64,000 nt of DNA from Cellulophaga sp. F20128 (lineage in GTDB: Bacteria; Bacteroidota; Bacteroidia; Flavobacteriales; Flavobacteriaceae): positions 1 through 64,000 of the forward strand of contig NZ_JALKBA010000006.1 in the NCBI RefSeq assembly GCF_023015805.1, read 5' to 3'. A program made the position numbers and the translations under genes. Shown here in pieces: positions 43,724 through 52,135 of the stretch (position 1 is its first letter; each line of letters begins with the position of its first letter). The notes beneath the pieces were generated by a model. The model made no database searches. It was not told where the DNA came from and saw only the letters and a list, made by a program, of their open reading frames with translations.

Positions 43724-46700
43724 TTATTTGGAGTAATTTACCTTATACCTCCAATAACTAACTGCACCAAGTACAAAAACACCAATAATAGTATAATATA
43801 TAAATACCGGAGTAATTACCTGTGCTCCACTCGCATAACTATGCAAGCCTACCAAATAAAAATTCACACCAAAATAAGTCATCATAATACTGGCAAAGGC
43901 TATTACACTAAAAAAGTTAAACAACCAGCGGCTCCGTAAGCCAGGCACCAAACGCATATGAATAACAAAGGCATAGACCATAATAGAAACCAAAGCCCAT
44001 GTTTCTTTAGGATCCCAACCCCAGTAACGACCCCAACTTTCATTGGCCCACATACCTCCTAGAAAATTCCCTATGGTAAGCATAACCAAACCAACTGTTA
44101 ATACCAGTTCATTGATGATTGTTAACTCCTTAAGATTAATATCCATACGAGCTTTGTTTTTCTTATTGGTTAAAATAATAAGAATAAGCGAGGTCACGCC
44201 CAATATCATTCCAACGGTCAAAGGCCCGTAGCTTCCAACTATGATTGATACGTGTATCATTAACCAATAACTATCCAATACGGGTACTAAATTAGAAATG
44301 GATGGATCTACCCAGTTTTGATGTGCAATCCATAACAGCATAGCCGTTACAAAAGTTGCCGCTGCAATGGTTAGGTTACTTTTTCGAGCAAATAATAAGC
44401 CCATACCTAAGGTTGCCCAGGCTACATAGATAATACTTTCATAAGCATCACTCCAAGGTGCATGACCTGAAATATACCAGCGCAATACAAGTCCTGCAGT
44501 ATGCCAAATAAATAATAAGAATATAGTTCCTTTTAAGAAATAAATGGCCACTCGCCAGATACTGCGATCTTTAAAAATCTGAAAAATAAGTACAAAGAAT
44601 AATAATATTCCAAAAATAGCATAACTCTTGTAGAGAATATTAAAAATGTCTAGCTTATTATAAATAACTTCTGTTTCAATTTTTCTATCGGAAGGCAACA
44701 CTTCTTTTCCGTGATTTTCCTGGTTTTTCTTAAAGGCTGCCAATAATTTATCTGCTTCTGTATAATCGCCCGATTCTTTGGCCTTTTGCAAGGTCATCAT
44801 GTAATAGGGAATAGAATTTTTAATAAAATTACCATACAATGAATCCGATACAGGATATTGTCCTCCTCGATATTCTAAAGCTGAAATCCATTTGTTATTT
44901 TCATTGTCTAACAGCGGAAATATTTTTACAATTTCACCACTTAAAGCCCTGTTTAAAAGTCCTAAACGAATGTTTGCATCCTTGTAATCTTGCTGAAACT
45001 TATTTGGGTTATTGGTAGACGTAGCCTCCGTTAAAAAAGGCGACAGTTTGTAGTTTCCTTCTTCATCAAAGAATTCAATCAATTTGGCAGTTTTCCGATC
45101 CAATGGCACGCCTATAACGTGACGAATACTATCGTTCTGTCCCTTTTTATCTAAGGCAATAATATTGGTATTAGACCACAAAATTGGACTAGACATCATC
45201 GATAAAAATACCTGATCTGGATTTAGTCCTAAATACCCATTTTTAAGGCTTAATTTCCGGAGTAATTCAGAGGTAAAGGTATTGATAGGTTTCATTCGCC
45301 CACCATCATCTTGAATAACCAATTTTCCAAATGCTGCAGCGTGCTCTTTGGATACCGCTGAGGCTAAAATAATAGAATCTATTTGGTCTTGTGTAGGAAT
45401 ATCATTGTGCAAGTGGCTGTCTGCCACTTCCTGGGCTTGTATACCAAACAAAAACATTAAAAATAACAGCGCTGTCATTTTTGCTTTTTTAGCTTTCACT
45501 TTTTCAAGAGAAGCCCCTAAATCTTTAAATCTCGTTTTTCCAAAAAACATAATCCCCATTAAACCAGCGTACAGCATAAAATACCCTAAATACGTTATAT
45601 TAGTTCCCCAAAAATCGTGATTAACTGAAAGTGTTGTTCCCTTTTCATCAGGATCAAAACCAGATTGAAAAAAGCGATATCCTTTGTGATCTAGTATATT
45701 ATTCATGAAAATATCATAATCAAATGATTTTTCGTCTTCAACCGTAACCCTACTCATAAAAGAAGCATAGCCACTTTCTGTGCCTGGATATTTTTCGGCT
45801 ATAAAATCATTCAATTTAATACCAAAAGGCAGGGTGTACACCTTAGAACCATAACTCAACACAAAATCTAATCCCCCTACATTAAACTCATCAGAATAAA
45901 CTGCCATTCCTCTAGAGCCCAATAATTTTTTCTGTACCGTTTCTCCATTAGACGTAACATCTACGATTAATGCATCGGCCATATTTTCTGTACGTTCTTC
46001 GTCCGGAATACGTATAATTCCATTTTTTCCTTGCACCAAAGAATCGGGCATTACAAATTGCATGTTTGCCATTTGGTATAGGGAACGCAATTGTAATTTC
46101 TGTATGGTGTCTTTTTGAACCGTACCTTCTAACATATCCGCCATACGCATATAGGTCCCTTCAAAAGGAGATGAAATGGAATAAACAGAATCGGTTGCGG
46201 TAATATTAATTGCTCCGTCTGTAGGCCTGTTTAATGCAAACAAAACATTGTGTATACTTTGTACAACGCCTTCTTCTAAATAATGATCGTGTCTACCACC
46301 TTCACCAGATTCAACAATTTTTAAAAACCGGTTGCCTTCTTCCCCTATAATTAAACCTTCTTTTGCCCCGTCAATAAAACCAGCATAAGAAATGCTAAAA
46401 TCTTGTCCTTTAAATTCATTAGCCACAGGAAAACTAGACATGATACCTTCGGATGTCACCAAAATAGGTTCTTGAATTTCTTTTTGCATCCTAGTACCGT
46501 CTGCATCGCCATAAACCAAGGCAGTGAAATAGGTTTTATCGGAATAAAAAACATTTTCTGTTGCTCCTTCCCGAATAGGCATCATTCCTTCAAAGCTAAT
46601 ATACCGGGTTACAAATGCACCAACAATAATAAAAATCCAAGACAAGTGTAAAAGTAAAACAGCCCATTTTTCTTTTCTAAAGAGCCTATACTTAAACATA

Positions 46701-46894
46701 TTACCCATAAAGTTGATAACAAAAAATAGCATAATGGCTTCAAACCACAGCGTGTTGTAGATCCAAATTCTCGCGGTTGCTGTACTGTACCAACTTTCTA
46801 TAAAGGTCCCAAAAGCCAAGGCAACAGCAAAGGCAATAAAAAGAAAAGACATTAAACGTGTAGAGAAAAAGAACTTCTTGATTAAATTTATCAT
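43724..46894 (-). CDS. ccsBA: Fused cytochrome c biogenesis protein CcsBA (system II heme lyase)
   Basis: 1056 residues. The N-terminal part (about 1-470) is ResB/CcsB-like: four membrane helices (SFLFIAFAVALAFGTFIE, LFFVINFMGNMF, and a late pair at about 425-450) with a large periplasmic domain. The C-terminal part (about 740-1050) is CcsA/ResC with the heme-handling WGRYWGWDPKETWALVS and eight or so helices. The fused protein moves heme across the membrane and attaches it to CxxCH apocytochromes; His residues at ends of helices serve as ligands. A central periplasmic segment (about 475-735) is large. Preceded by a consensus promoter. Confidence 0.95.
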   Translation of the reverse strand: MINLIKKFFFSTRLMSFLFIAFAVALAFGTFIESWYSTATARIWIYNTLWFEAIMLFFVINFMGNMFKYRLFRKEKWAVLLLHLSWIFIIVGAFVTRYISFEGMMPIREGATENVFYSDKTYFTALVYGDADGTRMQKEIQEPILVTSEGIMSSFPVANEFKGQDFSISYAGFIDGAKEGLIIGEEGNRFLKIVESGEGGRHDHYLEEGVVQSIHNVLFALNRPTDGAINITATDSVYSISSPFEGTYMRMADMLEGTVQKDTIQKLQLRSLYQMANMQFVMPDSLVQGKNGIIRIPDEERTENMADALIVDVTSNGETVQKKLLGSRGMAVYSDEFNVGGLDFVLSYGSKVYTLPFGIKLNDFIAEKYPGTESGYASFMSRVTVEDEKSFDYDIFMNNILDHKGYRFFQSGFDPDEKGTTLSVNHDFWGTNITYLGYFMLYAGLMGIMFFGKTRFKDLGASLEKVKAKKAKMTALLFLMFLFGIQAQEVADSHLHNDIPTQDQIDSIILASAVSKEHAAAFGKLVIQDDGGRMKPINTFTSELLRKLSLKNGYLGLNPDQVFLSMMSSPILWSNTNIIALDKKGQNDSIRHVIGVPLDRKTAKLIEFFDEEGNYKLSPFLTEATSTNNPNKFQQDYKDANIRLGLLNRALSGEIVKIFPLLDNENNKWISALEYRGGQYPVSDSLYGNFIKNSIPYYMMTLQKAKESGDYTEADKLLAAFKKNQENHGKEVLPSDRKIETEVIYNKLDIFNILYKSYAIFGILLFFVLIFQIFKDRSIWRVAIYFLKGTIFLLFIWHTAGLVLRWYISGHAPWSDAYESIIYVAWATLGMGLLFARKSNLTIAAATFVTAMLLWIAHQNWVDPSISNLVPVLDSYWLMIHVSIIVGSYGPLTVGMILGVTSLILIILTNKKNKARMDINLKELTIINELVLTVGLVMLTIGNFLGGMWANESWGRYWGWDPKETWALVSIMVYAFVIHMRLVPGLRSRWLFNFFSVIAFASIMMTYFGVNFYLVGLHSYASGAQVITPVFIYYTIIGVFVLGAVSYWRYKVNYSK

Positions 46895-46923
46895 TCTGAC
46901 TGAAACTTAGTGAATCCGGTTCG

Positions 46924-46955
46924 CAAAAATACGTCCTTTTTACGACTTTTTACAA
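46924..46955 (-). promoter_or_regulatory. Promoter of ccsBA
   Basis: On the minus strand TTG (46955-46953), 21 bases, TATTTTTG (46931-46924), 29 bases before the start codon at 46894. Confidence 0.65.
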
Positions 46956-47002
46956 GACATAGCTTATTAAAAATGTTAATGAAAATACAATATTTTAGTT
47001 TT

Positions 47003-47401
47003 TTAATTTTCTTTATTCCTGGCCTGAAAAATATGAAGATGAATGTTTGTGCCCATGTTTCTAGCTCTGTTTTTAGCGATATTAGCATTATCTCCTTCAA
47101 AAAGCTCATCTAGAGTGGCAAACCAATGGTTTATCCAAATACCAAAATGCAATTCGTTAATGGTGTTATTTGTATAGTTATCTACTTCTTGATGTACTGC
47201 TATAGGGTTTCCCTTATAGGTGCCTCGTTCAATAAACAATTGGTTGCTCCAAAAGTCAGTCAAATGCTGCAAATGATGCTCCCAATCCGTAATGATTCCA
47301 TTAAAAATTGGACCTAAAACTTTGTCTCCCCTTACTTTAGTGTAAAAAGTGGCTACCAATTCGTATACATCCTCCCTGCTTGTTAGTTCCTTCTTTTTCA
47401 T
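47003..47401 (-). CDS. Group III truncated hemoglobin
   Basis: 132 residues, the usual length for this class. Motifs: REDVYELVATFYTKVRGDKVLGPIF at the start, ITDWEHHLQHLTDFWSNQLF, and a proximal His region LHFGIWINHWFATLDELFEG. Trp and Phe pattern fits the 2-on-2 globin fold of group III (Ctb-like). Such hemoglobins handle O2 or NO. The location next to the cytochrome c synthase gene suggests a heme theme, but the two have separate promoters, so it is only proximity. Confidence 0.92.
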   Translation of the reverse strand: MKKKELTSREDVYELVATFYTKVRGDKVLGPIFNGIITDWEHHLQHLTDFWSNQLFIERGTYKGNPIAVHQEVDNYTNNTINELHFGIWINHWFATLDELFEGDNANIAKNRARNMGTNIHLHIFQARNKEN

Positions 47402-47497
47402 GTAATATTGTATAACTTCGTATAATTAACTGATAAATGTAATAACATTGTAAAATTAAGAAACAACAGTTAATAAACACTAGTTAAACACAGAATT

Positions 47498-47869
47498 ATG
47501 AATAACAACATTGTACTTAAAAATGGCCTCGGCACTTTTATTGTAAGCCTTTTTTTATGCTTATTTTTTAGTTGTTCTAATTCTGATACGCCTGTAGATG
47601 AAACTACGGTCCCCAAGGGAAATTGCTTGGAAAATGGCACAAAAAGTACAATTAGTGGCAATCACGGACATGTACTAACTGTTTCTAAAGCAGAGGTAGT
47701 TGCTGGTACAAGTAAAACGTATGACATTCAAGGTACTGCCGGTCATGCACATAGCGTTACCCTAACTTCTGAAGATTTTACAACTTTAAAAATCAACTTG
47801 TCTATTGTTATTGCCTCCACAACTGATGCTGGACACACCCATGCAATTACAATTGCTTGTGCAGAATAA
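47498..47869 (+). CDS. Small lipoprotein with repeated GHxH motifs
   Basis: 123 residues. The signal ends LFFSC with lipidation at about Cys26, followed by SNSDTPVDE. The mature part has three similar units, each with a short His motif: NHGHVLTV, AGHAHSVTLT and AGHTHAITIAC, plus Cys near both ends (GNCLENG and IACAE). This looks like an exported metal- or ligand-binding beta domain, but I know no assigned function. Single gene between the truncated hemoglobin (divergent) and the DUF2520 gene. Confidence 0.85.
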   Translation: MNNNIVLKNGLGTFIVSLFLCLFFSCSNSDTPVDETTVPKGNCLENGTKSTISGNHGHVLTVSKAEVVAGTSKTYDIQGTAGHAHSVTLTSEDFTTLKINLSIVIASTTDAGHTHAITIACAE

Positions 47870-47889
47870 AAAATTAAGCAGATAAACTG

Positions 47890-47897
47890 TACTTTTG
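47890..47897 (+). promoter_or_regulatory. -7 box of the DUF2520-kdsC-maf operon
   Basis: TACTTTTG matches TAnnTTTG and ends exactly four bases before ATG 47902, again implying a leaderless mRNA. It is 20 bases after the stop of the previous gene. Confidence 0.55.
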
Positions 47898-47901
47898 CAG
47901 T

Positions 47902-48666
47902 ATGATTAGCATAGTTATTATTGGATTAGGTAATATAGGGACCCATTTATACAAAGCCTTTAATAGTGCTGATGGCTTTACCGTTTCTCAGTTATACAAT
48001 AGAACACAGAACAAATTAAACGCTTTTCCTAAAGCGCTAAATAGCACAACAGACCTCTCAAAACTAATTGAAGCTGATGTTTATATTATCGCTACTTCAG
48101 ACGATTCTATTGATACCATATCATCTGCGTTGCCTTTTACTAATAAATTAGTGGTTCATACCTCAGGAAGCGTTCCTATACATGCATTGGCGAACAAAAA
48201 TAGAAAAGGTTCTTTCTACCCCTTACAAACCTTTAGCAACGATACACCTATAAACTTTAAAGAAGTACCCATTTGTATTGAGGCCCAAAATACGTCCGAT
48301 TTGCTTGTACTTCAGAACCTAGCTGAAAAACTATCGAACAAGGTCTTTCATATCACCTCAGAGCAACGTAAGTCCATGCATTTAGCTGCTGTTTTTGCAA
48401 ACAATTTTACAAATCATATGTATTATATTGCTGAGCAAATATGTAAGGAAAATAATGTACCATTTACCATTTTATCCCCTTTACTTAAAGAAACAGCACA
48501 AAAACTGGATTCCCTATCGCCTTACAACGCGCAAACTGGACCTGCAAAACGCAATGATATTGGCACCATAGATCGCCATTTAAAAGAATTAACAAATACG
48601 AGCTACAAAGAAATATATACTGCAATTAGCAAATCAATTACCAACACCTATGAAAAAAAGTTATAA
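47902..48666 (+). CDS. DUF2520 Rossmann-fold protein (ProC-like)
   Basis: 254 residues. The N-terminal NAD(P)-binding motif is VIIGLGNIGTHLYKAF, followed by a ProC/6-phosphogluconate-type Rossmann domain (VYIIATSDDSIDTI, VVHTSGSVPI, SFYPLQTF) and a helical C-terminal DUF2520 domain (HLAAVFANNFTNHMYYIAEQ, TGPAKRNDIGTIDRHL). A reductase or dehydrogenase of unknown substrate. First gene of an operon; its 3' end overlaps the KdsC-like gene by 17 bases. Confidence 0.92.
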   Translation: MISIVIIGLGNIGTHLYKAFNSADGFTVSQLYNRTQNKLNAFPKALNSTTDLSKLIEADVYIIATSDDSIDTISSALPFTNKLVVHTSGSVPIHALANKNRKGSFYPLQTFSNDTPINFKEVPICIEAQNTSDLLVLQNLAEKLSNKVFHITSEQRKSMHLAAVFANNFTNHMYYIAEQICKENNVPFTILSPLLKETAQKLDSLSPYNAQTGPAKRNDIGTIDRHLKELTNTSYKEIYTAISKSITNTYEKKL

Positions 48667-49177
48667 AGAATACTTGCATACTATTACCACATTTGTCTTT
48701 GATGTAGATGGCGTTTTCACAGACAACTCCATTTTAATTACGGAAAGTGGCGAATTATTGCGTAAAATGAGCGTAAAAGATGGTTATGCTTTAAAAACGG
48801 CGATAGACAAAGGATTTAATGTTTGTATTATTTCAGGAGGAACAAGTGAAGGTGTACGGGCACGATTTAAAGGTTTAGGCGTTACTGACATCTATTTGGG
48901 AGCACACCATAAAACCATACAGCTCAATGAGTATTTAAACAACAAAAATATTGCGGCAGAAAACGTTTTGTATATGGGTGATGACTTGCCTGACATACCT
49001 CCAATGGAACTTATTGGAATGCCAACCTGCCCGCAAAATGCTGTGGCAGAAGTAAAAAATATAAGTAAATATATTTCCCATAAAAACGGAGGCGATGGTT
49101 GCGTGAGGGATGTCATTGAACAAGTTTTAAAAGTACAGGGAAAATGGTTTGATAATTTTAGTGCTAAAAACGATTAA
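48650..49177 (+). CDS. KdsC-like HAD phosphatase (3-deoxy-D-manno-octulosonate 8-phosphate phosphatase type)
   Basis: 175 residues, the small cap-less HAD form. Motif I is FVFDVDGVFTDN, motif II ISGGTSEGV, and motif IV GDDLPDIPPM. In the LPS pathway KdsC dephosphorylates KDO-8-phosphate; closely related enzymes act on other sugar or nucleotide phosphates. Overlaps the upstream DUF2520 gene and is followed by maf after 3 bases. No other LPS-core genes are present, so the exact substrate is an assumption. Confidence 0.9.
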   Translation: MKKSYKEYLHTITTFVFDVDGVFTDNSILITESGELLRKMSVKDGYALKTAIDKGFNVCIISGGTSEGVRARFKGLGVTDIYLGAHHKTIQLNEYLNNKNIAAENVLYMGDDLPDIPPMELIGMPTCPQNAVAEVKNISKYISHKNGGDGCVRDVIEQVLKVQGKWFDNFSAKND

Positions 49178-49180
49178 TAG

Positions 49181-49762
49181 ATGCTTAAAGACACACTGAA
49201 AGACCATACGATTATTTTAGCCTCTGCTTCCCCGAGAAGACAGCAGTATTTTAAAGAGCTGGAATTGGATTTTAAAATTGTTTTAAAACCAGTTAAAGAA
49301 CTATTCCCTAACCATTTACAAGAAGAGGAAATTACCAATTATCTGGCGCTATTAAAGGCAGCACCTTTTAAAAATGAACTGGTAGAAAATGATATTTTAA
49401 TTACATCAGACACCATCGTTTGGCACAATAACGAACAACTGGGCAAGCCCAAGGATGAAGCAGAAGCTATTGCTATGTTGCAGAAACTATCCAATTCTTG
49501 GCATCGGGTAATTACTTCTGTTTGTTTTACAACAACAAACACTCAAAAAATAGTGCGTCACATCACCAAAGTGAAATTTAAAGCATTGCATTTAGATGAA
49601 ATTAAACACTACGTAGCTAACTACAAACCACTAGATAAGGCTGGTGCATATGGGATTCAAGAATGGATAGGATTAATTGCTATTGAAGAAATACAAGGTT
49701 CCTACCCCAATGTTGTTGGGTTACCCACGCATTTGGTGTATAAAACCTTAGCATCTATTTAA
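49181..49762 (+). CDS. maf: Maf family nucleoside triphosphate pyrophosphatase
   Basis: 193 residues. The opening motif ILASASPRRQQYFKEL, the base-bearing ITSDTIVWHNNEQLGKP and VVGLPTHLVY at the end are typical of the Maf/YhdE family, which hydrolyses dTTP/UTP or modified nucleotides and limits their incorporation. Last gene of the DUF2520-KdsC-Maf operon; a bidirectional terminator follows. Confidence 0.93.
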   Translation: MLKDTLKDHTIILASASPRRQQYFKELELDFKIVLKPVKELFPNHLQEEEITNYLALLKAAPFKNELVENDILITSDTIVWHNNEQLGKPKDEAEAIAMLQKLSNSWHRVITSVCFTTTNTQKIVRHITKVKFKALHLDEIKHYVANYKPLDKAGAYGIQEWIGLIAIEEIQGSYPNVVGLPTHLVYKTLASI

Positions 49763-49811
49763 TTGGTCATTTATGCGGGGCCGTATAAGTGAAATTTTAC
49801 TATTATAAAAT

Positions 49812-49866
49812 AACCACAAAAGATAAGAATTAAATCTAAAAAAATAAGATCTTATCCTTTGTGGTT
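49812..49866. terminator. Bidirectional terminator after maf
   Basis: AACCACAAAAGATAAGA (49812-49828) pairs with TCTTATCCTTTGTGGTT (49850-49866) with one mismatch around a 21-base loop. It lies between maf (plus) and the small membrane-protein gene (minus). Confidence 0.7.
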
Positions 49867-49886
49867 AAATACTGAGTTATGTAAGT

Positions 49887-50063
49887 TTACAAACCATTTA
49901 ATTCAACAAAATAAATAATAAATGCTATGATTAAAAGGGTAAATGTAAATAATAGTATTTCACTTTTTATTTTTTTATTGTCTTTAAGGGCCTTCATAAT
50001 ATTTTTAATCCTAAGATGAAGCACATAAGCAACTAGCGGAAATAAGGTAATATATAAATACAT
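49887..50063 (-). CDS. Small two-helix membrane protein, 58 residues
   Basis: Reads MYLYITLFPLVAYVLHLRIK, a charged middle with LKDNKKIKSE, then a second hydrophobic helix (ILLFTFTLLIIAFIIYFVE). The layout, two helices joined by a short basic loop, is like small membrane partners or immunity proteins but no family is recognised. It begins 4 bases after the lipoprotein-like gene on the same strand, so the two are coupled. Confidence 0.6.
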   Translation of the reverse strand: MYLYITLFPLVAYVLHLRIKNIMKALKDNKKIKSEILLFTFTLLIIAFIIYFVELNGL

Positions 50064-50066
50064 AGC

Positions 50067-50591
50067 TTATGAAGTTGATTGTGACAAACAAATCCCAAAA
50101 GAAATCACCGCTATTGCAACACCAATTGGGCCTAAAAACCTTTTTGCAACTGCAGAGAATGCTTTTGTCATAGCCGCTACACTCCAAGTTGAAACAGACG
50201 AGCCTCCTAATGCCCATAGAGCATCTGCACCTATGGCAACAGCGGCACAAACTAGAAGGTCCCCACCATCTATTTTAGAGTAAATATTATCTCTATTTTT
50301 TGGGTTAAATTTGGAGAACTTATCATCTAAATTATCTTCAGGTGCATATAGACCACCTAATGCAATTGTTGCATTATCATCATTTACATCAATTGCTATA
50401 TTATTTTTTTGTGCTAAGAATTTACCATACTCATTTAGCTTATTAGATATAAATAAAATTTTATTTGTTTGATCCTCAGATAAAGTTAATTCCCCATTTA
50501 AAAGTTTAATTTTATAATCTTCCAATGAAACGCCTTCAGGTTGACTTTCAAAAATTACCAAATCAATATCATTCTTTAGGTTATTTATCAT
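50067..50591 (-). CDS. Unrecognised protein with Gly/Ala-rich hydrophobic tail; its signal peptide is cut off by a TAA
   Basis: 174 residues from the first usable ATG (50591). The reading frame continues upstream through a lipoprotein signal (QLFRRPYLVSYLAFLIILTSC) to an ATG at 50729, but codon 4 of that longer frame is TAA (50720-50718) and no ATG, GTG or TTG occurs between it and 50591. As written the gene would therefore make a cytoplasmic fragment; with the stop removed it would be a 220-codon lipoprotein. The middle is acidic (NKILFISNKLNEYGKFL), and the end is a Gly/Ala-rich hydrophobic stretch (ALWALGGSSVSTWSVAAM, FLGPIGVAIAVISFGIC). It resembles a membrane-active peptide tail, but I recognise no family. 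Base composition is lower in G+C than its neighbours, suggesting acquired DNA. Confidence 0.5.
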   Translation of the reverse strand: MINNLKNDIDLVIFESQPEGVSLEDYKIKLLNGELTLSEDQTNKILFISNKLNEYGKFLAQKNNIAIDVNDDNATIALGGLYAPEDNLDDKFSKFNPKNRDNIYSKIDGGDLLVCAAVAIGADALWALGGSSVSTWSVAAMTKAFSAVAKRFLGPIGVAIAVISFGICLSQSTS

Positions 50592-50729
50592 CTCCTTGTA
50601 ATCAATACTTGTAAAATTTTCAAATTCATTTTCATAAACTGATTCATCTCCATTACAGGAAGTTAAAATTATTAGAAAAGCTAAATAGCTTACTAAATAA
50701 GGTCGTCTAAATAATTGTTATATATCCAT

Positions 50730-51214
50730 AACGTTTAAGTTTAAATTACGCTTTCATTCAATCCAAATTAATTTTATTCTACTCCTTTTTAGTATATAAA
50801 CTTGATTCTAAAAGTTTTTATTTCGAAATTAGATTTCAATTTTTTTGACTTAAATTTGGTCGTCTGTAAACTTTTCTCTTAAAGAATTAGAGCTTATTAA
50901 AAGTGATTGATGTCATATTAAAATAAATCAACTTTCAACTTCTAGATAGAACCAAAATAAAAATTGAAAGTTTGATATTATCAAATTTGTTATAATTACT
51001 TTTAAAACAAATATTATTTTATTTTCTTTACTAAATTTAGGTTTCAAAAAGTTACAAAAAAAACGTTAATTAAACAAATTTTTAAAGAATTTACTTACAT
51101 ATTATGTGATTAATTTAAAAAATACAACTTCAAAAGCCATAAATATATAAACAAAATAACCTTACTTTTATACCCAAATACTAGTATCAATTTTACTACT
51201 AAATTTAGGTCAAT
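50730..51214. other. 485-bp very AT-rich intergenic stretch
   Basis: No open frame found. It contains a 14-base direct repeat TACTAAATTTAGGT at 51029-51042 and 51197-51210; the second copy ends 4 bases before the next gene's start. GGTCGTCT occurs at 50701 and 50859. This may be remnant acquired DNA plus the promoter region of the following lipoprotein gene. Confidence 0.5.
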
Positions 51215-52135
51215 ATGAAACATATACTATTTAAAACAGCGCTTTTCTCGCTACTGCTTTGTGCGTTTTCCTGTAAACACGAATCCCAGATACAAGACAA
51301 CAAAGTTAAAACAGCGAAACCAAAGGCAAAACCGCTTCCGACCGAGTTTAAAAAATATTGGTATGCTGGCCAAGCAGAAGTCACCTCGTATTCCTTAGAA
51401 CAGGCAAGATACGGCGAGTTACGCAACGGAACTGCCATGTTAATTTATGTTACTGAGCCCTTTAAGGCCAGCAAACAAGTAAAAGCAGATGCCGCTAGCC
51501 CAGACAATGTATCGGTACTAAAATTAAATGCCACCAAAAGTTTCTTAACAGGGATTTACCCCTACAGTGTAATGACCAGTACTTTTTACCCTGTGGCAGA
51601 CAATAGTAATGCCTTAAAAGTTACTAATTCTGTTCAGGAATGGTGCGGACAAGTATTTGCTCAGATAAATAATAAGGAAGATTTTGAAATCGCTACTTTT
51701 TCTTATTTTGAAAGTGAAGGAGATCAGCAATTTTCATTAAAAAAGAATACCTTAGAAAATGAAATTTGGAGTAAAATTCGCATCCACCCATCGGATATGC
51801 CAACGGGAGAACTACAGATAATTCCAGCTTTGGAATATCTTCGATTTAGCCATAATGAACTAAAGGCCTATACCGCTAATGCAACGATTACCAATCAAGG
51901 AGACCTAACGGCCTACCGCTTAGATTACCCTGAGTTAGAACGTAGCTTAACTATTAAATACACCACACTTTTTCCACATACCATAGAGGGCTGGACCGAA
52001 ACCTACAAAAGTGGTTACGGACAAGATGCCAAGGTTTTAACAACCACAGCTACTAAAATTAATAGGATAAACACAGCTTATTGGCAACAAAACAGCAACA
52101 AACATTTACCATTAAGGGATAGTTTAGGATTATGA
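51215..52135 (+). CDS. Hypothetical lipoprotein (Flavobacteriia, often annotated septum-formation-Maf-like)
   Basis: 306 residues. The signal ends CAFSC with lipidation at about Cys20. The mature protein starts with a Lys/Pro-rich linker (KTAKPKAKPLP), then a mixed beta-rich fold with a notable YWYAGQAEVTSYSLEQARYGELRNG and VQEWCGQVFAQI. I know no experimentally defined function; homologues are misleadingly labelled septum formation inhibitor Maf in some genomes although it has no Maf motifs. Its last 4 bases overlap the MscS-type gene, so the two are translationally coupled and may act together in the envelope. Confidence 0.8.
   Translation: MKHILFKTALFSLLLCAFSCKHESQIQDNKVKTAKPKAKPLPTEFKKYWYAGQAEVTSYSLEQARYGELRNGTAMLIYVTEPFKASKQVKADAASPDNVSVLKLNATKSFLTGIYPYSVMTSTFYPVADNSNALKVTNSVQEWCGQVFAQINNKEDFEIATFSYFESEGDQQFSLKKNTLENEIWSKIRIHPSDMPTGELQIIPALEYLRFSHNELKAYTANATITNQGDLTAYRLDYPELERSLTIKYTTLFPHTIEGWTETYKSGYGQDAKVLTTTATKINRINTAYWQQNSNKHLPLRDSLGL

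Noticed and set aside
47412-47424. ATAACTTCGTATA, identical to one arm of loxP, upstream of the truncated hemoglobin gene
   Set aside because: The second arm is missing and the spacer does not match, so a Cre site is not supported; a chance 13-base match is the simpler explanation.
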